Below, piece after piece: positions 8,682 through 16,818 of a stretch of 40,270 nt of DNA. Source of the DNA: Planctomycetia bacterium (GTDB taxonomy: Bacteria > Planctomycetota > Planctomycetia > Pirellulales > Thermoguttaceae); the NCBI GenBank assembly GCA_030527185.1, contig JAUNBF010000032.1, positions 1 to 40,270 on the forward strand, given 5' to 3'. The notes beneath the pieces were generated by a model that was not told where the DNA came from, made no database searches, and saw only the letters and a program-made list of their open reading frames with translations. How positions within the stretch are numbered: position 1 is the stretch's first letter; every line of letters starts with the position of its first letter. The position numbers were made by a program, and so were the translations under genes.

Positions 8682-9604
8682 GGGGAGTCTCTTGTAAAAA
8701 CTTCGTTGCCAGAACGTGTTGATAAATAACGATATACGGAAATGTCGATTCCTTCGGAGAGAAACTCCACATGCCCGTCGCCAAAGACGAAATGGACTCC
8801 GGCTGGGTGTTCCGACGCAAAGGCTCCGTTGAGTTGGATTCCATAAAGATCCAATAGGGAACCGGTTCCGGGAGGGGTGTTCATGGGATTGTCCGTCGTC
8901 CGAAAACTGCTTTCATGACGATTGGCATAAAACCAGAGATTGCGGGAATTGTCGGTATGTCCTTCGATTACCTCCCCGGCAAAAAACGTTTGCGACAGTC
9001 CATCTCGGATTTCGCCCAAGGTATGATTTTTGACATAGTAAAAAACACCGTCGTTAAAGTATTTGGCATTGTGGGAAATTCCCCCTTGTGTTCCCGCGCA
9101 TGTGGCGTAGGAGGAAATTCCCATTTCTGCCACGAAAGATTCAATTCCCTGATATTTCCGCGCGGCAGTGGAGGAAGGGCACCAGAAAACCGTCGGGGCA
9201 TCTTTCTGCAAAGCTTCTTTCATTCCAGCCTGCTGCCAGCCGGAAACGGTGGAGTCGTTACCTACCGGAAAAACCCGACCGTCGTTGCAGAGGGTGTAGA
9301 GTGCCATCTGTTCCAAATAAGGAAGCACACGCAGGAAAGCACTCGAACCATAGCGTTTGTCGGACGTTTGGGTATTTCCCTGATCGGGACAACTTCCGTC
9401 ACACCCCATTCGCCCAGCCGGAAGGGATTGCATGGCCGATTCGTAATTCAGGAGAGCCAGTCCCAGATTTTTCAGATTGTTTGTACACTGCATCCGCCGG
9501 GCTGCCTCCCGTGCCTGTTGAACCGCAGGCAACAGCAACCCAACCAGTATTCCCATAATCGCAATGACGACCAGAAGTTCCACCAGTGTGAACCCTTTTT
9601 TCAT
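8678..9604 (-). CDS. DUF1559 secreted protein with prepilin-type leader
   Basis: Starts at [18 protein letters not shown] with a strong ribosome site (GGAGG, 6 bases upstream); the open frame extends 87 codons further but without a family match. 308 residues. Residues 4-25 are the prepilin-like cleavage and membrane segment, followed by [15 protein letters not shown]. The middle has the typical [13 protein letters not shown], and the C-terminus has [15 protein letters not shown], the DUF1559 H-x-DG motif in full. Expected to be an envelope pseudopilin-like protein. It lies 16 bases after the PEP-CTERM gene and overlaps the lipoprotein start by 4 bases, so all three are likely one transcript. 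Confidence 0.88.
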   Translation of the reverse strand: MKKGFTLVELLVVIAIMGILVGLLLPAVQQAREAARRMQCTNNLKNLGLALLNYESAMQSLPAGRMGCDGSCPDQGNTQTSDKRYGSSAFLRVLPYLEQMALYTLCNDGRVFPVGNDSTVSGWQQAGMKEALQKDAPTVFWCPSSTAARKYQGIESFVAEMGISSYATCAGTQGGISHNAKYFNDGVFYYVKNHTLGEIRDGLSQTFFAGEVIEGHTDNSRNLWFYANRHESSFRTTDNPMNTPPGTGSLLDLYGIQLNGAFASEHPAGVHFVFGDGHVEFLSEGIDISVYRYLSTRSGNEVFTRDSP

Positions 9605-9620
9605 GGTGCCCTCCTTCCTC

Positions 9621-11075
9621 TTATGAATTTGCGGAGGAGGGGAATAAACGCCGTCGCCAACCGTACCATGCCACGCCCAATCCCAGCAAAATCCAACTGG
9701 AAGGTTCAGGAACCGCGGCAGAATCGACCGCAACGGAGAGGATTCCGTCATTGAGGGAGTAATTCCAGAGGTTGGCTCCTCCGACCTGGGAAAAATCGAG
9801 AATCTGGCTCCAATCGACGGGGGAACCATCGGCCATGACGGTCTCTTCTGCCGACAGAATGTCAAAGGCCAAGCCGCCGGTCAGAGGGTCATCGTACTGG
9901 AACGTGATGAGGGAATCGGCTTCCAGGGTGAGGACTCCGGCAATGGTCAACGGAGCCATTTCACGGCCCAAAAAGACGTTGATCGAAGCGTCCTCTTCCA
10001 ACGTCAGGCCACCCAACGTGCCATTTTCTGCGGGCAGAATGTCGAAACTGGTGCCCTGTCCCATCGTAACGGTGGAAGCCAGCGTTCCGGTGACAGCCAG
10101 CGAACCTGTCGTGACGGTTGTGGAGCCGGTGTAAGCATTTTCCCCGCCCAAAGTCAGACGTCCCGCACCACGCCATTCGACTTTTCCCGCCCCGGAAATG
10201 GCATTGTCCACCACCATCGCCCCAGGAGCTTGAAAGACCAGCGAGGTTCCATTTACCAAGGAAACGGTTCCTTTTCCCAGCGAACTGGTCGTTGTCGCAT
10301 TTCCCACCTGAAGATACCCGCTCGATTGACCATCGTAAAGCGAGACAACCCAATTCCCCTCAAAATCCGCGTTGTCACCCAGAATGAACATTCCGCGAGA
10401 ATGGACTGCCGGATTCAGTGTTCCCGTCCCTTTTAACGTGGAGTAGAGGCTGAGCCAACGGTCTGTTAGTCCATCCAAACGCACGTTGTTCCCCTCAATC
10501 GTCGCGGTTCCGTACAGGGATTGACTTCCTCCAGAGGAGAGGACAACCCTCCCATTGCCGAGATACAGGTTGTCAATGGTGGCACTGCTTGCTTTCAGTT
10601 GGAGCCATGACCAATTGGACGATTGGGAAATACGTGGTGATGAAGTGGTTTCATCCCAAACGTACCCAATGTAAAGGGACGACTGGACAGGAAAGAGTGT
10701 GGAACTGGCATTGGCATCTGGGGCACGAAGATCCGGGCCGTTTGCGGAATTATTGGTATATGTCGTATCCGATCCGACGAGAAAAATGTCTGAACCGTTG
10801 ACATCCAGAGAGGAAAGGCTTTTGTACTCCTCATAGGTTTGAGTGCTTCCGTAGAGCGTCCACTTGGATGTCGTGTTCCAACTTTGGCCGATGTTTGTAT
10901 AACTGTTGAGATAATAGACTTCCGCCTGAGCGATTCCATGCGGGAGAAGAAAGATTGCGAACAGAAGAATGGTTAAACCGCGACGAGTCGGGGGGGGGGG
11001 TAAAATGCGTACTTCATGAAAAACTCCTTGTTTGTGAAAAATGGAACGATACACCCACACCGAATTTTCTTTCAT
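9621..11075 (-). CDS. PEP-CTERM surface protein with autotransporter-associated strand repeats
   Basis: The mature protein begins after the signal sequence [18 protein letters not shown] and is rich in beta strands. Residues about 280-330 contain [19 protein letters not shown], the autotransporter-associated beta-strand (PATR) repeat. The C-terminus has [18 protein letters not shown] followed by WRRR: a PEP-CTERM sorting signal, recognised by exosortase, with membrane segment and basic tail. So it is a sorted surface protein. The start is a problem. The only in-frame ATG (11075) lies inside the -10 box of its own promoter and cannot be on that transcript. The ATG at 11017 has a perfect AAGGAG 6 bases upstream but is one base out of frame because of the C11 run (10990-11000) between it and the signal peptide. 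With 12 C it would read directly into the signal sequence. As sequenced the gene looks switched off. Confidence 0.82.
   Translation of the reverse strand: MKENSVWVYRSIFHKQGVFHEVRILPPPPTRRGLTILLFAIFLLPHGIAQAEVYYLNSYTNIGQSWNTTSKWTLYGSTQTYEEYKSLSSLDVNGSDIFLVGSDTTYTNNSANGPDLRAPDANASSTLFPVQSSLYIGYVWDETTSSPRISQSSNWSWLQLKASSATIDNLYLGNGRVVLSSGGSQSLYGTATIEGNNVRLDGLTDRWLSLYSTLKGTGTLNPAVHSRGMFILGDNADFEGNWVVSLYDGQSSGYLQVGNATTTSSLGKGTVSLVNGTSLVFQAPGAMVVDNAISGAGKVEWRGAGRLTLGGENAYTGSTTVTTGSLAVTGTLASTVTMGQGTSFDILPAENGTLGGLTLEEDASINVFLGREMAPLTIAGVLTLEADSLITFQYDDPLTGGLAFDILSAEETVMADGSPVDWSQILDFSQVGGANLWNYSLNDGILSVAVDSAAVPEPSSWILLGLGVAWYGWRRRLFPSSANS
10990..11000 (-). repeat. C11 (minus strand) homopolymer between start codon and signal peptide
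   Basis: Eleven G on the plus strand, read as C11 in the gene and coding for a Pro run. It separates the well-placed ATG at 11017 from the signal peptide of the PEP-CTERM protein and sets the reading frame. Confidence 0.9.
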
Positions 11076-11101
11076 TATAACCGGATTTTTTGCGAATGCA
11101 A
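11074..11101 (-). promoter_or_regulatory. Sigma70-type promoter of the PEP-CTERM/DUF1559/lipoprotein operon
   Basis: Minus strand TTGCAT (11101-11096), 16-base spacer, TATAAT (11079-11074). The transcript should begin near 11067, leaving a 50-base leader that ends with AAGGAG and the ATG at 11017. The -10 box overlaps the upstream in-frame ATG at 11075, which argues against that codon being the start. Confidence 0.75.
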
Positions 11102-11169
11102 GTCTTTTTTAAAATTTTTTTGAAAATTTTCTAAAATATTTTCTGTTTTCCAAGAGTGTGCCGGAAATA

Positions 11170-11197
11170 TTGGAAGAATTCATTTTTTAGGAATAAT
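11170..11197 (+). promoter_or_regulatory. Possible promoter of the large repeat-protein gene
   Basis: TTGGAA (11170-11175), 16-base spacer, AATAAT (11192-11197). Weaker than the other promoters in the window but the best match between the divergent promoter and the structured leader. Confidence 0.35.
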
Positions 11198-11252
11198 CCT
11201 CATAATTTACTTGATATAAAAACTTTATCTGCCGAAAAAAGAAAATAAGAAA

Positions 11253-11336
11253 TCCGTTGCCGGGGATTGGTGCGTATTTTCGGTACGTATCCGGCAGCGG
11301 ACGGGATTCCAGAGAAGGGGGGAGTGGCGACACTCC
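11253..11336 (+). promoter_or_regulatory. Structured mRNA leader with two hairpins
   Basis: TCCGTTGCCGG (11253-11263) pairs over all 11 positions (one G-U) with CCGGCAGCGGA (11291-11301). Inside it TGCGTA and TACGTA form a second 6-bp helix with a 7-base loop. Downstream GGAGTG-GCGA-CACTCC (11321-11336) is a perfect 6-bp stem capped by a GNRA tetraloop. The second hairpin ends 9 bases before the GAGGG ribosome site and about 20 before the start at 11356. I could not match it to a known riboswitch class. Confidence 0.5.
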
Positions 11337-11355
11337 AAACGCGAGGGTCATGACA

Positions 11356-13497
11356 ATGATGGTGAAAAAGACGGAAAGAGTGCTGTTGCTACTGGTTGTG
11401 AGCGGAGTTTTCTGTTTTACGCAAGGATGGGCCGCGGAACCGAGAAAATCTTTGTTGGGCGAGCTTTTTGGCAAGAAAAAAGAGGTGGCCGAGAAGGAAA
11501 TCACGCCGGTAAAGTCTTCCGAACCATCCCCGGAGCTAAAAGAAACGAAAGAAAAAAAAGGGTTTTTTGCTCTGTTTGGCAAAACTTCCGCGAAAGAGAA
11601 GGTTCAGGAACCGAAAAAACCAGCGAATCGTTCCACTTCCCCGGAAGTCAGTCGGATTGCAATCGATCCTCCTCCCACGGAAACTTCCGAGGTGATTTTC
11701 GATGAGGGGGTGGAGATTTTCATGGAGGAGGAATCTTATGGCACTCCTCTGGGAACGCCGATTCTACCCTCGTATGGAGTGGATAAATCCGCTTCGTGGA
11801 CGCCGGAAGTGCGTACTTCTCATGAAGATATTTTGGAAGATATTGAGAGCGAAAAGAGTGTTCCCCCACAGTTTCAGGAACCGCCTGCCTCGGAGGAGAA
11901 ATCGAACGGAATTTTGAGTTATTCGGAAGTGGATGAGTTGGAAAAGATGCTGAATTCTTCGCCGCAGCGGTTGAAAATGCGGTCGGAGGCTCCTTCGGAA
12001 AGTGTGCCGGAGATGGACCTGCCGCCGATTCCGCAGGCGATGGGGGAGGAAGTCCGTTTGCGGGAACATGTCGGACGAAACGTCGATAACGCAAAACTTT
12101 CTGCGGTTGAGGAAAGTTGGATGAGCAGTTTTCAACGTTCTTTGCTGGAAGTCAACACGCTGGGGCCGCCTTGTATTGTGATCGGATCGGAGGCCAAATA
12201 CGAGATTGTCGTCCGAAACCGGGGGGATATGCCTTCGGAGGAAACGGTTGTTCGGGTGGCGATTCCCGCCTGGATGGAAGTGGTGGCGACGAATGTCAAA
12301 GTGGGAAGTATCGAACTGAAAAATACGCCTTCATCGGGGGAATATCAGTGTGCCTGGTCGCTCGGAACGCTGAATGCCCAAAGTATGGAAAGTCTCGAAT
12401 TGCACGTCATTCCACGTCAAAAAGCCTCCGCCAATGTGGAGGTAACGTGGACCAATCGGCAGGTTTCTTCGCAACACCAGATTCGCGTGGAAGAGCCGCA
12501 GATTACGCTCGATTGGGAAGGTGGCGATGCGCTTTTGCGAGGGAAGCTCGAAACGTTGCGGCTGAAACTGACCAATTCAGGAAATTGCATTGCGGAAAAT
12601 ATTTCGCTTCGTGTGACGCACAAGGAGAGCGGAGAAGTTCTTGGAGACGTGAAAAATGTGGGAAAACTCTATCCCGATGAGGAAAAAACGGAAACGTTGG
12701 AGTGGGTGCCGCAAAATTCGGGGGAAATCACGTTGCTGACGCAGGTTTTCATCGGAGAAAAAGAGGTGGCCTCCTATGAAAAACGTGGGGAAGTCCGCTT
12801 TACAGACGTGAACGTCCAGGCGGTGCCGGAATCGGAGTCGTTTGTCGGTTTGGAAACGCGGTGGAACCTCCATGTCCAGAACCGTGGAAATGCGGCGGCG
12901 GAAGGGACTCGATTGAAGCTGGAATTGCCAGATTCTCTGGAGTATGTTTCTTCCCAGGCAAGCGAATCCCCCATCCTGTCCACCGGCGGCATTTTGTGGA
13001 ATCTCGAAAAAATCGAAGCGGGCGAAACGCGGACAATTTCGGTCACACTCCGTTCGCTGCGAGAAGAGACGCCGATGTTGGAATGTCGGCTTTACACGAA
13101 AGATTTGCCCACGATCGAAGAAAAATTCCCGGTCAAAATTGCCGCCATTGCCGATTTGCAAATGCGACTGCACGTGCCGAAAAAAGTGGTGGGAATTCAG
13201 GAGGAGGCTCCGTGTGAGATTACGCTGCAAAATACCGGAAGTCTGACGATTTCCGACGCGAAATTGTACGTCTTTTTTGCGGAAGGAGTGGAACCCAGAA
13301 CGGTGAATCTGGGTGCCAAAATTACGGGGGAAGGGATTGTACTGCTCGACGTGCCACCGTTGCCGCCGCAGGAAAGTATCCAACTGCGAGTGACTTCCGG
13401 GGCTGCCACTCCTGGAAATTATCCTGTGCGATGCCAGGTCAAAAGCGAGGCCATGAAGCTCGACCTGATTCAACAGGAAACGACCCTTTTCCGATAG
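11356..13497 (+). CDS. Secreted protein with DUF11/CARDB-like repeats
   Basis: 713 residues. Three ATG codons (11350, 11356, 11359) are possible. GAGGG at 11343-11347 gives the best spacing (8) to 11356; the frame is open up to 11257 but that part forms the structured leader. Signal peptide VLLLLVVSGVFCFTQGWA. Residues about 25-260 are a low-complexity, Lys/Glu/Pro/Ser-rich stalk. From about residue 255 three or four beta-sandwich repeats follow, of the DUF11/CARDB kind: YEIVVRNRGDMPSEETVVRV, LRLKLTNSGNCIAENISLRV and LHVQNRGNAAAEGTRLKLEL share the N-x-G core. Such proteins are envelope or extracellular structural proteins in planctomycetes. No sorting signal or enzyme motif was seen at the C-terminus. 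Transcribed alone; ends at a strong shared terminator. Confidence 0.8.
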   Translation: MMVKKTERVLLLLVVSGVFCFTQGWAAEPRKSLLGELFGKKKEVAEKEITPVKSSEPSPELKETKEKKGFFALFGKTSAKEKVQEPKKPANRSTSPEVSRIAIDPPPTETSEVIFDEGVEIFMEEESYGTPLGTPILPSYGVDKSASWTPEVRTSHEDILEDIESEKSVPPQFQEPPASEEKSNGILSYSEVDELEKMLNSSPQRLKMRSEAPSESVPEMDLPPIPQAMGEEVRLREHVGRNVDNAKLSAVEESWMSSFQRSLLEVNTLGPPCIVIGSEAKYEIVVRNRGDMPSEETVVRVAIPAWMEVVATNVKVGSIELKNTPSSGEYQCAWSLGTLNAQSMESLELHVIPRQKASANVEVTWTNRQVSSQHQIRVEEPQITLDWEGGDALLRGKLETLRLKLTNSGNCIAENISLRVTHKESGEVLGDVKNVGKLYPDEEKTETLEWVPQNSGEITLLTQVFIGEKEVASYEKRGEVRFTDVNVQAVPESESFVGLETRWNLHVQNRGNAAAEGTRLKLELPDSLEYVSSQASESPILSTGGILWNLEKIEAGETRTISVTLRSLREETPMLECRLYTKDLPTIEEKFPVKIAAIADLQMRLHVPKKVVGIQEEAPCEITLQNTGSLTISDAKLYVFFAEGVEPRTVNLGAKITGEGIVLLDVPPLPPQESIQLRVTSGAATPGNYPVRCQVKSEAMKLDLIQQETTLFR

Positions 13498-13502
13498 AAA
13501 AC

Positions 13503-13541
13503 AACCTCCCCTTCAGGCATTTTCCACCGGAAGGGGAGGTT
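13503..13541. terminator. Two-way terminator hairpin
   Basis: AACCTCCCCTTC (13503-13514) and GAAGGGGAGGTT (13530-13541) are perfect 12-bp inverse copies with a 15-base loop. It sits 6 bases after the stop of the plus-strand repeat-protein gene and 8 bases after the stop of the minus-strand GH43-like gene. Confidence 0.75.
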
Positions 13542-13548
13542 TCCTTGC

Positions 13549-14604
13549 TCATTCCTCCACCACATAAGGTACATCCCCCTCCCAGCCAATCTTCACCCGG
13601 GAAAGGAACCAGGTCGAACCTTTCGTCGCGTTCCCCTGATAAAAGAGCCACGTTTCTCCCTTTTCGTCAACAAATACGCCTGGATGTCCTGATTCGGAAG
13701 CGTTCCATTGTCCTTCAGGACCATTGGTGAGGAAGGGAATGCTCCACAGACGCGTCCAGTGAATCCCGTCGGAACTTTGAGCCACGCCAATATGCTGAGG
13801 ATCGTTGTTGTAGCCCCCCGCGTAGAACATGAAAAGTTTGTCCCCACGCTGGAGAACTGTGGGAGCCTCAATACACCGCGTTTCCCACGGCCATTCCGGC
13901 TCCAGAATCGCTCCGTCCCATGCCTGTTTCCACGCACTTTTGCCCAGATGGTTCCGATTTTCTGCCGTGGCAACCGCAATTTTCTGGATATTGCCCGATG
14001 TATCTCGGGTGGCAACATAGAGGAAGCACTTTCCCTGAAATTCAAAAAAATCCGCGTCGATTGCCCGACCGTTTGTCCAGTTACCGGAGGGTGAGAAAAT
14101 CGGATTGTCGGGGTGGAGTTGAAAGTGAAGGCCGTCTTTCGACGTGGCGTATAAAATGGTGTCCCGTACTCCATTGCCGTAAGATTGGTAAAAAAGGTGT
14201 ACCTGGCCGTCCCAGACTTTGGCACATGGCGCACCGCACCCGCGTTGGTCTATTTCCCCCAACGGCAAGACCGTTCCGAGAAATTGCCAATGCGTTAAAT
14301 CACTGCTTTCCGCCACGCCAATGGCAAGACAAGCTTCCGTAGGCGTTTCTTTCGTCGGAAAAATGGAAAAGTACATCAAGTAACGCTCCTGAAAACGAAC
14401 CACCGACGGGTCTTTTGCCTTCGACGGTTTCCACGTTCCCCACCCTTCCGTTTCTGCATTCGGAAAGAGCATGGCAGGATTTTTGACCCCTTCCCAGTCC
14501 GCCGGGGTAATCGATTTTTGCTCCGGCGGTGTGGGATACAAAACTTCCCCCGCCCCTAACTGCGGCGTGAAAAAACAGGCAAGGTAAAACAAAAGGTATC
14601 GCAT
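13549..14604 (-). CDS. Secreted GH43-like five-bladed propeller glycosidase
   Basis: 351 residues from the ATG at 14604 (AAAGGAG, 5 bases upstream). Signal peptide MRYLLFYLACFFTPQLGA. The repeated blades have the pattern seen in GH43/GH32/GH130 folds (VVRFQERYLMYFS, KLFMFYAGGY, ETWLFYQGN). The three acidic positions expected of a GH43-type site can be assigned: Asp 65 in KDPSVV (base), Asp 183 or 185 in AIDADFF (pKa-tuning), and Glu 246 in CIEAPTVL (acid). It therefore probably hydrolyses glycosides outside the cytoplasm, with unknown substrate. It follows the DUF1080 gene on the same strand with a 148-base gap. A carbohydrate role fits the neighbours. Confidence 0.75.
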   Translation of the reverse strand: MRYLLFYLACFFTPQLGAGEVLYPTPPEQKSITPADWEGVKNPAMLFPNAETEGWGTWKPSKAKDPSVVRFQERYLMYFSIFPTKETPTEACLAIGVAESSDLTHWQFLGTVLPLGEIDQRGCGAPCAKVWDGQVHLFYQSYGNGVRDTILYATSKDGLHFQLHPDNPIFSPSGNWTNGRAIDADFFEFQGKCFLYVATRDTSGNIQKIAVATAENRNHLGKSAWKQAWDGAILEPEWPWETRCIEAPTVLQRGDKLFMFYAGGYNNDPQHIGVAQSSDGIHWTRLWSIPFLTNGPEGQWNASESGHPGVFVDEKGETWLFYQGNATKGSTWFLSRVKIGWEGDVPYVVEE

Positions 14605-14752
14605 ATTTTCTCCTTTGCTTGGTTAAACTTATAAATATGTATCTTCCCCTCTTCCAGAGCGGGGTGTTTCGGAAATGGACAGTCCCTCTCCGCCGCTATT
14701 ATTTTACGCCACTTGTGTGGTTTTTATTCATTTTTGTTTCTTTCACAAAGTA

Positions 14753-15577
14753 CTATTCTAACGGTTGGATCGTGACGCGGCGAAATTCGATTCCGCAACC
14801 CTCGGATTGAAGCTGAATTTTTCCGCGTGCGGGGGAGACGCGGGTGGCACGATTCACGAATTTTCCGTTAAAATAGCAGCGAACCTCTTCACCATCGCAG
14901 ACCAGTTCCGCCGTATTCCATTCGCCGATCGGTTTTTCATTGACTGCCGGCTTCACGTCCGTCGTGTCCGTCCAGTCGCGGGCAATGTCCCAACGACAAA
15001 CGCGGTTATTGCCCACAAGCGTGACTTCCTTGCCGTTTTTGTCGTAAATGAAATCGTTGCCGCCAAGTCGCTCTTCGCCAACGGTGGATTGGAGAAAAAT
15101 GTCGGGACGACTTGCTTTTCCAACGGTCCAGAAATCACCCGACGCCCCCAGAATCAGATTGTATTCATGGGAAAGCATCCAGATTCCGCCAAATCCGCCG
15201 TCCGGCCCGATGGAGTGGAAAAGAATGCCGCTGTCCAGAGCCTTTCCCTGTTTGGAGGGGTAGATTTTTCCCGTCCAACGATACTCCACAATCAGACGGT
15301 AGTTCTCGAAAGATTCTTCCGTGGTAAGGCAGCCCCATTCTTCGCCAGTCACCTGAATGATGCCATCTTTTACCGAAAAAACACCTTTCGGATCGTGATT
15401 TTTGCCGTAACCACGCAGGTAGGTGTACCAGTTGGTCAGGTCTTTGCCGTTGAACAGTTCCCGCACTTCCGTCACGGGCGTCGAGGGTGGAATTGCCGCC
15501 AAATCCTGCTCCTGCGTCTGTGCCCGCAACGTAGTGGAAAAAAATAGAAGAACCATAACAAAAAACATTCTTTTCAT
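14753..15577 (-). CDS. Secreted DUF1080 protein (3-keto-disaccharide hydrolase-like)
   Basis: 274 residues from MKRMFFVMVLLFF (GGTGGGG-like site upstream); the open frame runs 16 codons further without a site. Signal peptide ends LRA-QTQ. The core is the concanavalin-like jelly roll of DUF1080: ELFNGKDLTNWYTYL, GIIQVTGEEWGCLTTEESFENY, LIVEYRW, SGILFHSIGPDG, and the closing VNRATRVSPARGKIQLQSEG. Members act on or bind modified sugars, and some cleave 3-keto-glycosides. The substrate here is unknown. It lies between the GH43-like and the metallophosphoesterase genes, all on the minus strand, but with gaps of 70-150 bases, so co-transcription is possible, not certain. The stop is TAG. Confidence 0.85.
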   Translation of the reverse strand: MKRMFFVMVLLFFSTTLRAQTQEQDLAAIPPSTPVTEVRELFNGKDLTNWYTYLRGYGKNHDPKGVFSVKDGIIQVTGEEWGCLTTEESFENYRLIVEYRWTGKIYPSKQGKALDSGILFHSIGPDGGFGGIWMLSHEYNLILGASGDFWTVGKASRPDIFLQSTVGEERLGGNDFIYDKNGKEVTLVGNNRVCRWDIARDWTDTTDVKPAVNEKPIGEWNTAELVCDGEEVRCYFNGKFVNRATRVSPARGKIQLQSEGCGIEFRRVTIQPLE

Positions 15578-15610
15578 ACCCAAACCCCACCTTTCCTGAA
15601 ATTCATGGGA

Positions 15611-15645
15611 ACCACCAACCACCAACCACTATCAATTATCAATTA
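15611..15645. repeat. Short heptamer repeats after a gene end
   Basis: ACCACCA is repeated about 2.7 times (15611-15629), followed directly by TATCAAT twice (15630-15643). The second heptamer recurs at three other gene ends in the window (26048, 30646, 40247). Confidence 0.6.
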
Positions 15646-15647
15646 AT

Positions 15648-16733
15648 TTATTCCTCGTCCAGCGTAAACGTGAATTCGTTGTAATCTTCTCGATTCCAGG
15701 CCAGGTTTCGTGTGGCAGGCGAGATGGCAAAGAGGGGTGAAAAGGTTCTGGCGGTCACTTTTTTCATGTCGGGGGAAAATTCCAGCAACCGCAGCCAACC
15801 GTCGCCACCATTTCCACACCAGCCACCTCCCAATGCCTGCGGGTCGAAAAGCATCTGGGAAACCCATTTTCCTGCCGCGTTTTTCTCTTTCGCAAAGCCG
15901 ACGCAGCCACGAAAATTGTCCGGTTTGGAAATGTGCCCGCACAGCACGAGCCGAATATTGGCGGAGGGGTAGACCAACTTCTGCCAAATCGCTTCACCAG
16001 CGTTGCCCCCCTCTTTATTGAGAACGTAACCCTCCTTTTCAATCCGCTTGTCGGTGGAATGCAGGTAGGAATGCGTCACGAGAATGACGAAATGTTCGGC
16101 ATACTTTTCCTGAGCGACGAGATTTTTCGCCCACTGGAGATTCGCGTCGGTGGGAGCAAACGGAAGAGCCACCGTGAGCATTTTTTGTCCCTGGGGGGTC
16201 GTCCACTCATACGCCGCACATTCCAGCGTCTTTTTGCCATAAGAATTCTCTCCCTGAGCAACCAGGACCCCTTCCCACGCCGGATTTTTCGTCACGGGGA
16301 AATAGGTATCCAACTGTGTTTCCCGATTTTCCGCACTGCGTGTTCCGTGGTCATGGTTTCCCGTGCAGACTACATAAGCGGTTTTGCCGTCCAGCCGTTC
16401 AAACGCTCGTGCCGCGGCGGCCCACATCTGCGCACTGGTCTGATTGAGACTCTTCCCATCCGTTTCGGTAATGTTGTTGCATTCCACAAGATCGCCGACA
16501 CAAACCACTTGCTGAATCCGAAGCGTCTCCCGATTCTCCGCAATCCAGGCCGTCATCAATTCCAGAATTCCCTGATTTCGGCCAAACTTGACATAGGACT
16601 GCGTGTCGGGAATGACGACCATCGACCACGCTCCCTCTTCTGAAAGTCGGGGTGGTTGGTAGGTTTCCTCTCCAAAAACCGAAAGACAACAAAATACCCC
16701 AAGAACCCAAAGCCTGATGGACAGACGTTTCAT
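15648..16733 (-). CDS. Secreted calcineurin-like metallophosphoesterase
   Basis: 361 residues from MKRLSIRLWVLGVF, with AGGAGG 6 bases upstream; the longer open frame has no site. Signal peptide ends LSVFG-EE. The metal-site motifs of the calcineurin-like superfamily appear in order: VVIPDTQ (Asp and Gln), VCVGDLVE (GDxVE), TGNHDHG (GNHD), VTHSYLH and LCGHISKP (GHxxxP). Thus it should hydrolyse phosphoesters outside the cytoplasm using a two-metal centre; the substrate cannot be read from the sequence. Transcribed from its own promoter (16777-16806). Downstream lie the heptamer repeats and the DUF1080 gene. Confidence 0.85.
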   Translation of the reverse strand: MKRLSIRLWVLGVFCCLSVFGEETYQPPRLSEEGAWSMVVIPDTQSYVKFGRNQGILELMTAWIAENRETLRIQQVVCVGDLVECNNITETDGKSLNQTSAQMWAAAARAFERLDGKTAYVVCTGNHDHGTRSAENRETQLDTYFPVTKNPAWEGVLVAQGENSYGKKTLECAAYEWTTPQGQKMLTVALPFAPTDANLQWAKNLVAQEKYAEHFVILVTHSYLHSTDKRIEKEGYVLNKEGGNAGEAIWQKLVYPSANIRLVLCGHISKPDNFRGCVGFAKEKNAAGKWVSQMLFDPQALGGGWCGNGGDGWLRLLEFSPDMKKVTARTFSPLFAISPATRNLAWNREDYNEFTFTLDEE

Positions 16734-16776
16734 GATTTCCTCCTTCTTGAAAACGAAAAATACCCATACTTTATCC

Positions 16777-16806
16777 AGTATAGCAAAATTTCCCGCTTCA
16801 TGACAA
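16777..16806 (-). promoter_or_regulatory. Sigma70-type promoter of the metallophosphoesterase gene
   Basis: Minus strand TTGTCA (16806-16801), 18-base spacer, TATACT (16782-16777). A C7 run lies immediately upstream of the -35 box, as near the promoter at 2107-2134. Confidence 0.6.
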
Positions 16807-16818
16807 GGGGGGGAATTT

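Noticed and set aside
11253..11336. Leader as a cyclic-di-GMP-I riboswitch because of the GNRA-capped stem.
   Set aside because: The conserved core sequences of that class are not present.
11257..11355. Longer start for the DUF11/CARDB-like protein (ATG 11257).
   Set aside because: It would place 33 residues without a family match before the signal peptide, in the hairpin-forming leader.
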